Assembly (NCBI GenBank): GCA_032716605.1
Contig: CM064538.1
Span: forward strand, 20,314,219-20,378,218
Direction: 5' to 3'
Length of the DNA stretch: 64,000 bases
Origin: Paralithodes platypus
Lineage: Eukaryota; Arthropoda; Malacostraca; Decapoda; Lithodidae
Below the pieces are notes generated by a model. It made no database searches. It was given only the letters and a program-made list of their open reading frames with translations, and was not told where the DNA came from. A program made the translations under genes and the position numbers. Of this stretch, positions 54,990 to 64,000 are shown piece after piece (positions within the stretch are counted from its first letter, which is position 1; each line of letters begins with the position of its first letter).

Positions 54990-55158
54990 CCCAAATAGTT
55001 CCCTACTACCATCTCCTTACCCTGCCAAAGACATTTGTCTTAGGGCAGTGCTTCACTTTCTAATTGTCCCTTACCCACTCTGAACCACTGTTGGACACCT
55101 TGAACAGCAGTGATTTAGAGGGCAAGCAACCATGAGGGGTCGCTGGACCTGTTGTTGC
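54990..55158. other. Spacer
   Basis: No feature recognised. Confidence 0.5.
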
Positions 55159-55162
55159 TTAA

Positions 55163-55368
55163 CCCCTTGAAACTCTGATGCGTTTTAGCATTCTATTTTG
55201 GCTATCATTAGACGATTCTGTGCAGCTTAGGAACGATCTGTGGGTATTTAACGGGTAAATACTATATCAATCAACCCTCTGACTTCCATATACTCTTCCT
55301 AGTCTGAATAAAATCGTCTAATTATTACCAGCAAATGGAGAAGAAATGCGTGTTGGATCTTGAAAGGC
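55163..55368 (+). mobile_element. Family A TTAA element, copy A12 (divergent)
   Basis: TTAA at 55159 and 55369. The inner fold ATCATTAGACGATTCTGTGC / GAATAAAATCGTCTAATTAT is typical of A, but the ends (CCCCTTGAAACTCTGATGCG) lack the ACCGG block. Confidence 0.8.
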
Positions 55369-55372
55369 TTAA

Positions 55373-55520
55373 CTTCCTTCCATATGTAAATTGCTGGAAA
55401 CAATTATCAGAGACAAACTTTTAACAGTCCTTGATTTTGGCCCTGTCGCTTTTTAACTCTGGGGGAGGCACTCGTCACATGCAGTTTTGCCTTTTGTTTC
55501 CCTCATAGAAATATAAATAA
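55373..55520 (+). repeat. LINE 3'-region fragment
   Basis: CCTTGATTTTGGCCCTGTCG, then TTTTGCCTTTTGTTTCCCTCA, matches the minus strand of 3785-3870, just past the ORF2 C terminus there. Little coding sequence remains. Confidence 0.5.
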
Positions 55521-55628
55521 AAAACAAAAATATTAAAAGAATCACAACATAAAGAAAGCCCCCAAAAATGAACGTAAAAATAGAGAGAATGAAAGTAAAG
55601 AAATATGTACGTATAAACATGACGGAGA

Positions 55629-55782
55629 TAAGTAACACCCCGTTCTTAACATTAATCATCAATTACAAACCCCAATGTACTTGATTAAACCAATGAAAGC
55701 ATATGGTCCTCTCGGGATTCCAACTCGGGACACCACACCCAGAACATAAGCATCTAAACCATTACACCACCAACACAGTTAA
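55629..55782 (-). mobile_element. SINE family S1, minus strand, second full copy
   Basis: About 95% identical to 40383-40533 across the tRNA-like head (GGTGGTGTAATGGTTTAGAT) and the body. Confidence 0.75.
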
Positions 55783-55886
55783 AGGTTGAATACACGATCA
55801 CGATTAATATCCATTTTCGAATTTTGGATATCAATCTAATGATGTACTGGGACCCAACTGCATTATGGTATACCATATATTATTAA

Positions 55887-56261
55887 GGGGGGTCACCGGC
55901 TTTTTTTATATTTTTCTCTCCTTTTCTCTCTTTCCCTTGCTTGTATCCATTCGGCCCCATTCAGCCAACTGTTTTAAGATGTTTATCCCCATCAAGGTGT
56001 CGATTTCTTCCTGGCGAGCGATAGCGAGCCAGCATTGTATGGAGAAATCCGGCTTTGCCGGTGACATTTTTCTATCGAAAAATGTACAAATTTAGCTTGC
56101 TGTCAAAACAAAAATATACATATGCTGGCTCGCTACCGCTCGCCAGGAAAATATTGACACCTGGATGGGGGCAAACGTCGTAAAACAGTAGGCTGAATGG
56201 GGCCAAATGGATACAAGTCAGAGAAAGAGACAAAGAGAGACAACAAGCGAGGTGGGCTCCC
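55887..56261 (+). mobile_element. Family B TTAA element, copy B7
   Basis: TTAA at 55883 and 56262, 375 bp. This is the cleanest B copy: GGGGGTCACCGGC, CCTGGCGAGCGATAGCGAGC, CCGGCTTTGCCGG stem, TATACATATG apex, GCGAGGTGGGCTCCC. Confidence 0.92.
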
Positions 56262-56265
56262 TTAA

Positions 56266-56508
56266 ACCCCCAACACAGAGACGATATAGAGCAGAGTAAC
56301 AAGGCGTATAGAGCATAGAGAAAGCCCCAAAAGGAGGGTGTATAGAGATAATGAAAGGACAGAAGTACAAAGGATGAAACAAAACAGAGAGATAAAGAAA
56401 TACCATAAAAAATCCCTCCCCCCCTTAACAAAATACAAAATAAAATAATAATAATAATAATAATATTACAAAAATATATATAAATAAAATAAACAAATGT
56501 ATAATACT
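56266..56508. other. A-rich spacer with (AAT)n
   Basis: No gene. (AAT)n at 56443-56463 precedes element R. Confidence 0.5.
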
Positions 56509-57048
56509 AGCAGGGGTACCCGGCGTTGCCCGGGTAATCACCATAATCACCATCACTACTACCACCACTACTACTACCATAATCACCATCATCAATCACT
56601 ACTACCACAATCATCACAATACTACTACTACCATAATCACCGGCCTCGACCTCCCTGTGCCTCATTAAACGGCGACCTCGATTTCGGCCGCTAAATGACC
56701 TCCGATTTTGGATCTGACCTCATCCGTACCCCCATTTTGGGGGGCTGCGAACAACTTTCGTTCCATACACATTTTCGATCGGAGGCCTCCTTCTGTCCCA
56801 AACGGCCATTTTTTCGATTTTTTTTTGCTCCCGTATACTACATATGTTCTGCCGAAAATTTTATTATAACAAAAGTGTCTCTGATTTCCACTAAACTCGC
56901 CTAAAACCATCTCCAAAGCCTGGGCTTTCCAACGGTGCCCCACACTCCCACCTGGCACCAAAACTGTGGGAGGAGTTTAGTAACAAAGGTCGGGTAGTCG
57001 GGTAACTGACAAACAGACAAACATTGACCTTCATTTATTAAGATAAAT
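56509..57048 (+). mobile_element. Dispersed-element candidate R with CCCGGCGTTGCCCGGG hairpin
   Basis: It starts ACTAGCAGGGGTACCCGGCG and carries the stem ACCCGGCGTTGCCCGGGT. A (ACC/ATC)n tract follows at 56540-56640, and it ends near GACAAACAGACAAACATTGA with TTTATTAAGATA. From memory, this start and this end pair up in elements of many marine invertebrates, but I cannot name the superfamily. Single copy here. Confidence 0.5.
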
Positions 57049-57470
57049 ACATAAAATAAAATACAGTATATGACAAAAATAAAATAAAAACTATATATAA
57101 ACAAATAGAATAATGTATGTATGTATGTACTCAGGCCCAATCCCCACTTTTCCTATTTTTGTTTTCTTGTTTAGAAATGGAATAATAAAAACATAAATAT
57201 ACCAGCGAGGATAAAGAACAGCTAAGCAAGGCGTATACGTAGCATAGAGTGAGAAAGCCCCCCTCCCCCACAAAAAAAAAAAAAAAAAAAAAAGGACCCC
57301 CTCAAAAAAAAAAAAAAAAAACAAAAAAAAAAGAGTGGTAAAATGGCATCCACCCTGCCTCAATAGGTGTCAGGTTCAGGATTTACGATACAAGGAAGAT
57401 CTCGTCCTGGGGGTTGGGGGAGAAACAAAAAGAATATTGCTGCGGCGGCTTCTATGTATAAATAATGGGT

Positions 57471-57474
<4 letters not shown>
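57049..57474. other. A-rich spacer with homopolymers
   Basis: Poly-A runs at 57270-57293 and 57306-57333 alternate with C-runs. No gene recognised; frames here are artefacts of the runs. Confidence 0.6.
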
Positions 57475-57531
<57 letters not shown>

Positions 57532-57547
57532 AGGGGGGGAGAGAGAG
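57475..57547. repeat. (GA)n microsatellite
   Basis: About 25 GA dinucleotides, then GCGCGAGGGGGGAGAGAGAG. Confidence 0.97.
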
Positions 57548-57722
57548 TGAGAGAGGTACATTGAAATACATACTGCACAGACCTAGCGGTGTCTACTAGG
57601 CAGTCCGGACTTAATGCTAACATAGAATTTGCTACAAAGTGGAAGGTAAGGATAGCAAAGCAGAAGGCTCTCTTCCCATTCACCACTCCCTCCGACCTTT
57701 GGTCGACATGAAATATAGTTGG
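57548..57722 (-). repeat. Dispersed repeat K, copy 2
   Basis: The reverse complement aligns with 2435-2610 (GAGAGCCTTCT.CTTT.CTATCCTT, ATTAAGTCC.GAC, AGGTCTG). The tail is replaced by the (GA)n tract. Confidence 0.55.
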
Positions 57723-57785
57723 AGAAACAAGGCCCACAGCAGAATGAGAAAATGCGAAATTCATAGTAAAGAAGGAAACTGAGAA

Positions 57786-60700
57786 ATATTATATACTACT
57801 GATGCTTAACCTATTATATACTACTGATGCTTAACCTATTATATACTACTGATGCTTAACCTATTATATACTACTGATGCTTAACCTATTATATACTACT
57901 GATGCTTAACCTATTATATACTACTGATGCTTAACCTATTATATACTACTGATGCTTAACCTATTATATACTACTGATGCTTAACCTATTATATACTACT
58001 GATGCTTAACCTATTATATACTACTGATGCTTAACCTATTATATACTACTGATGCTTAACCTATTATATACTACTGATGCTTAACCTATTATATACTACT
58101 GATGCTTAACCTATTATATACTACTGATGCTTAACCTATTATATACTACTGATGCTTAACCTATTATATACTACTGATGCTTAACCTATTATATACTACT
58201 GATGCTTAACCTATTATATACTACTGATGCTTAACCTATTATATACTACTGATGCTTAACCTATTATATACTACTGATGCTTAACCTATTATATACTACT
58301 GATGCTTAACCTATTATATACTACTGATGCTTAACCTATATACTACTGATGCTTAACCTATTATATACTACTGATGCTTAACCTATTATATACTACTGAT
58401 GCTTAACCTATTATATACTACTGATGCTTAACCTATTATATACTACTGATGCTTAACCTATTATATACTACTGATGCTTAACCTATTATATACTACTGAT
58501 GCTTAACCTATTATATACTACTGATGCTTAACCTATTATATACTACTGATGCTTAACCTATTATATACTACTGATGCTTAACCTATTATATACTACTGAT
58601 GCTTAACCTATTATATACTACTGATGCTTAACCTATTATATACTACTGATGCTTAACCTATTATATACTACTGATGCTTAACCTATTATATACTACTGAT
58701 GCTTAACCTATTATATACTACTGATGCTTAACCTATTATATACTACTGATGTTTAACCTATTATATACTACTGATGCTTAACCTATTATATACTACTGAT
58801 GCTTAACCTATTATATACTACTGATGCTTAACCTATTATATACTACTGATGCTTAACCTATTATATACTACTGATGCTTAACCTATTATATACTACTGAT
58901 GCTTAACCTATTATATACTACTGATGCTTAACCTATTATATACTACTGATGCTTAACCTATTATATACTACTGATGCTTAACCTATTATATACTACTGAT
59001 GCTTAACCTATTATATACTACTGATGCTTAACCTATTATATACTACTGATGCTTAACCTATTATATACTACTGATGCTTAACCTATTATATACTACTGAT
59101 GCTTAACCTATTATATACTACTGATGCTTAACCTATTATATACTACTGATGCTTAACCTATTATATACTACTGATGCTTAACCTATTATATACTACTGAT
59201 GCTTAACCTATTATATACTACTGATGCTTAACCTATTATATACTACTGATGCTTAACCTATTATATACTACTGATGCTTAACCTATTATATACTACTGAT
59301 GCTTAACCTATTATATACTACTGATGCTTAACCTATTATATACTACTGATGCTTAACCTATTATATACTACTGATGCTTAACCTATTATATACTACTGAT
59401 GCTTAACCTATTATATACTACTGATGCTTAACCTATTATATACTACTGATGCTTAACCTATTATATACTACTGATGCTTAACCTATTATATACTACTGAT
59501 GCTTAACCTATTATATACTACTGATGCTTAACCTATTATATACTACTGATGCTTAACCTATTATATACTACTGATGCTTAACCTATTATATACTACTGAT
59601 GCTTAACCTATTATATACTACTGATGCTTAACCTATTATATACTACTGATGCTTAACCTATTATATACTACTGATGCTTAACCTATTATATACTACTGAT
59701 GCTTAACCTATTATATACTACTGATGCTTAACCTATTATATACTACTGATGCTTAACCTATTATATACTACTGATGCTTAACCTATTATATACTACTGAT
59801 GCTTAACCTATTATATACTACTGATGCTTAACCTATTATATACTACTGATGCTTAACCTATTATATACTACTGATGCTTAACCTATTATATACTACTGAT
59901 GCTTAACCTATTATATACTACTGATGCTTAACCTATTATATACTACTGATGCTTAACCTATTATATACTACTGATGCTTAACCTATTATATACTACTGAT
60001 GCTTAACCTATTATATACTACTGATGCTTAACCTATTATATACTACTGATGCTTAACCTATTATATACTACTGATGCTTAACCTATTATATACTACTGAT
60101 GTTTAACCTATTATATACTACTGATGCTTAACCTATTATATACTACTGATGCTTAACCTATTATATACTACTGATGCTTAACCTATTATATACTACTGAT
60201 GCTTAACCTATTATATACTACTGATGCTTAACCTATTATATACTACTGATGCTTAACCTATTATATACTACTGATGCTTAACCTATTATATACTACTGAT
60301 GCTTAACCTATTATATACTCATGTTTAACCTATTATATACTACTGATGCTTAACCTATTATATACTACTGATGCTTAACCTATTATATACTACTGATGCT
60401 TAACCTATTATATACTACTGATGCTTAACCTATTATATACTACTGATGCTTAACCTATTATATACTACTGATGCTTAACCTATTATATACTACTGATGCT
60501 TAACCTATTATATACTACTGATGCTTAACCTATTATATACTACTGATGCTTAACCTATTATATACTACTGATGCTTAACCTATTATATACTACTGATGTT
60601 TAACCTATTATATACTACTGATGCTTAACCTATTATATACTACTGATGCTTAACCTATTATATACTACTGATGCTTAACCTATTATATACTACTGATGCT

Positions 60701-63386
60701 TAACCTATTATATACTACTGATGGTTAACCTATTATATACTACTGATGCTTAACCTATTATATACTACTGATGCTTAACCTATTATATACTACTGATGTT
60801 TAACCTATTATATACTACTGATGCTTAACCTATTATATACTACTGATGCTTAACCTATTATATACTACTGATGCTTAACCTATTATATACTACTGATGCT
60901 TAACCTATTATATACTACTGATGCTTAACCTATTATATACTACTGATGCTTAACCTATTATATACTACTGATGCTTAACCTATTATATACTACTGATGCT
61001 TAACCTATTATATACTACTGATGTTTAACCTATTATATACTACTGATGCTTAACCTATTATATACTACTGATGCTTAACCTATTATATACTACTGATGCT
61101 TAACCTATTATATACTACTGATGCTTAACCTATTATATACTACTGATGCTTAACCTATTATATACTGATGCTTAACCTATTATATACTACTGATGCTTAA
61201 CCTATTATATACTACTGATGCTTAACCTATTATATACTACTGATGCTTAACCTATTATATACTACTGATGCTTAACCTATTATATACTACTGATGCTTAA
61301 CCTATTATATACTACTGATGCTTAACCTATTATATACTACTGATGCTTAACCTATTATATACTACTGATGCTTAACCTATTATATACTACTGATGCTTAA
61401 CCTATTATATACTACTGATGCTTAACCTATTATATACTACTGATGCTTAACCTATTATATACTACTGATGCTTAACCTATTATATACTGATGCTTAACCT
61501 ATTATATACTACTGATGCTTAACCTATTATATACTACTGATGCTTAACCTATTATATACTACTGATGCTTAACCTATTATATACTACTGATGCTTAACCT
61601 ATTATATACTACTGATGCTTAACCTATTATATACTACTGATGCTTAACCTATTATATACTACTGATGCTTAACCTATTATATACTACTGATGCTTAACCT
61701 ATTATATACTACTGATGCTTAACCTATTATATACTGCTGATGCTTAACCTATTATATACTACTGATGCTTAACCTATTATATACTACTGATGCTTAACCT
61801 ATTATATACTACTGATGCTTAACCTATTATATACTACTGATGCTTAACCTATTATATACTACTGATGCTTAACCTATTATATACTACTGATGCTTAACCT
61901 ATTATATACTACTGATGCTTAACCTATTATATACTACTGATGCTTAACCTATTATATACTACTGATGCTTAACCTATTATACTACTGATGCTTAACCTAT
62001 TATATACTACTGATGCTTAACCTATTATATACTACTGATGCTTAACCTATTATATACTACTGATGCTTAACCTATTATATACTACTGATGCTTAACCTAT
62101 TATATACTACTGATGCTTAACCTATTATATACTACTGATGCTTAACCTATTATATACTACTGATGCTTAACCTATTATATACTACTGATGCTTAACCTAT
62201 TATATACTACTGATGCTTAACCTATTATATACTGCTGCTTAACCTATTATATACTACTGATGCTTAACCTATTATATACTACTGATGCTTAACCTATTAT
62301 ATACTACTGATGCTTAACCTATTATATACTACTGATGTTTAACCTATTATATACTACTGATGCTTAACCTATTATATACTACTGATGCTTAACCTATTAT
62401 ATACTACTGATGCTTAACCTATTATATACTACTGATGCTTAACCTATTATATACTACTGATGCTTAACCTATTATATACTACTGATGCTTAACCTATTAT
62501 ATACTGATGCTTAACCTATTATATACTACTGATACTACTGATGCTTAACCTATTATATACTACTGATGCTTAACCTATTATATACTACTGATGCTTAACC
62601 TATTACTGATGCTTAACCTATTATATACTACTGATGCTTAACCTATTATATACTACTGATGTTTAACCTATTATATACTACTGATGCTTAACCTATTATA
62701 TACTACTGATGTTTAACCTATTATATACTACTGATGCTTAACCTATTATATACTACTGATGCTTAACCTATTATATACTACTGATGCTTAACCTATTATA
62801 TACTACTGATGTTTAACCTATTATATACTACTGATGTTTAACCTATTATATACTACTGATGCTTAACCTATTATACTACTGATGCTTAACCTATTATATA
62901 CTACTGATGTTTAACCTATTATATACTACTGATGCTTAACCTATTATATACTACTGATGTTTAACCTATTATATACTACTGATGCTTAACCTATTATATA
63001 CTACTGATGCTTAACCTATTATATACTACTGATGCTTAACCTATTATATACTACTGATGCTTAACCTATTATATACTACTGATGCTAACCTATTATATAC
63101 TACTGATGCTTAACCTATTATATACTACTGATGCTTAACCTATTATATACTACTGATGCTTAACCTATTATATACTACTGATGCTTAACCTATTATATAC
63201 TACTGATGCTTAACCTATTATATACTACTGATGTTTAACCTATTATATACTACTGATGTTTAACCTATTATATACTACTGATGCTTAACCTATTATATAC
63301 TACTGATGCTTAACCTATTATATACTACTGATGCTTAACCTATTATATACTACTGATGTTTAACCTATTATATACTACTGATGCTT
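57786..63386. repeat. 25-bp satellite array (~220 copies)
   Basis: Monomer TATATACTACTGATGCTTAA plus CCTAT. Variation is sparse: GTTTAACC variants scattered through the array but denser near the right end (62640-63360), a few short monomers (58337, 60318, 61162, 61483, 61977, 62231, 62503, 62608), and GGTTAACC at 60723. The near-uniform left two thirds implies recent homogenisation. Confidence 0.98.
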
Positions 63387-63785
63387 AACCTATTTGTTTT
63401 ATAGTAAATATTATATACTACTGATGCTTAACCTATTTGTTTTATAGTAAATATTATATACTACTGATGCTTAACCTATTTGTTTTATAGTAAATATTAT
63501 ATACTACTGATGCTTAACCTATTTGTTTTATAGTAAATATTATATACTACTGATGCTTAACCTATTTGTTTTATAGTAAATATTATATACTACTGATGCT
63601 TAACCTATTTGTTTTATAGTAAATATTATATACTACTGATGCTTAACCTATTTGTTTTATAGTAAATATTATATACTACTGATGCTTAACCTATTTGTTT
63701 TATAGTAAATATTATATACTACTGATGCTTAACCTATTTGTTTTATAGTAAATATTATATACTACTGATGCTTAACCTATTTGTT
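63387..63785. repeat. 43-bp derivative of the 25-bp satellite (9 copies)
   Basis: Each unit is the 25-bp monomer plus an 18-base segment, TTGTTTTATAGTAAATAT. The last partial unit runs straight into unique sequence beginning TTGTTTTCTTTTTG. Confidence 0.96.
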
Positions 63786-63799
63786 TTCTTTTTGTTACC

Positions 63800-63998
63800 T
63801 ATATTACTCCAACCTCCTCGAAATGGATGTGTAGACTCCTTTTGAATGTGTCAATTGTATTAAATTGTACCACTTTCTCTGGCAGTTTGTTCCACTCGAT
63901 GACCACACTGTAGATAAATAAGTGCTTTGTGACATCGAAATTCGCCCACCTGGTTTTTAATTTCATTAGATTTCCCCGAGTTTATGAACTATTATTGA
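63800..63998 (-). pseudogene. LINE ORF2 C-terminal fragment at the window edge
   Basis: The minus frame reads NLMKLKTRWANFDVTKHLFI, YSVVIEWNKLPEKVVQFNTI and DTFKRSLHIHFEEVGVI. It matches the R...F..RVV..WN.LPE.VV....V..FK..LD C-terminal pattern of CR1-type LINEs. The upstream part lies outside the window. Its stop falls close to the satellite edge. Confidence 0.7.
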
Positions 63999-64000
63999 AT

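Overview
This is repeat-dense metazoan nuclear DNA with no intact host protein gene that I can support. Fragments of non-LTR retrotransposons, tRNA-derived SINEs, many short hairpin-forming DNA transposons, long minisatellite arrays and CT/GA/TG/TA/CTGT tracts point to an invertebrate. A decapod-type crustacean is my best guess, from overall repeat texture only. Family letters (A-R, S1, S2) are labels made here by comparing copies within the window.

Layout. 1-1.8 kb is a 34-bp satellite. 2-13.5 kb holds CT-rich DNA, TTAA-flanked elements (families A, B, C, D, G, H), fold-back elements and LINE/SINE scraps. 13.4-18 kb has two arrays of a 33-bp satellite around 1.8 kb of unique sequence. 18-19.4 kb is a B element carrying a nested TTAA insertion. 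19.66-38.55 kb appears to be one giant TTAA-flanked insertion of about 18.9 kb. It splits an A element exactly at TTAA, has inverted termini, and carries a broken THAP-domain reading frame just inside its left end. Four LINE relics and several DNA-element families have accumulated in it. 38.5-41 kb is a mosaic of A, B, C and SINE pieces. 41.19-45.04 kb is a second composite: a hAT-like element with an exact 8-bp target duplication, holding a LINE 3' end whose coding sequence has expanded into a 25-bp minisatellite. 45-57.7 kb continues the mosaic with 31-bp and 27-bp arrays. 57.8-63.8 kb is a 25-bp satellite ending in a 43-bp derivative.

The main theme is TTAA. At least eight sequence families are bounded by TTAA, the target duplication used by the piggyBac and Kolobok superfamilies. 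One group has CCC...GGG ends (A, D, F, G, H, I; piggyBac-like). The other has GGG/AGG ends (B, C, the giant element; more Kolobok-like, an assignment from memory). Elements repeatedly abut through one shared TTAA, as if existing TTAA duplications serve as later landing sites.

The reverse transcriptase remnants all carry stops or frameshifts. The best preserved is at 29.7-31.5 kb on the minus strand. No CRISPR, rRNA, genuine tRNA or operon structure is present. Boundaries come from reading by eye and are good to a few bases where TTAA or an 8-bp duplication is stated, and to about 10-30 bases otherwise.
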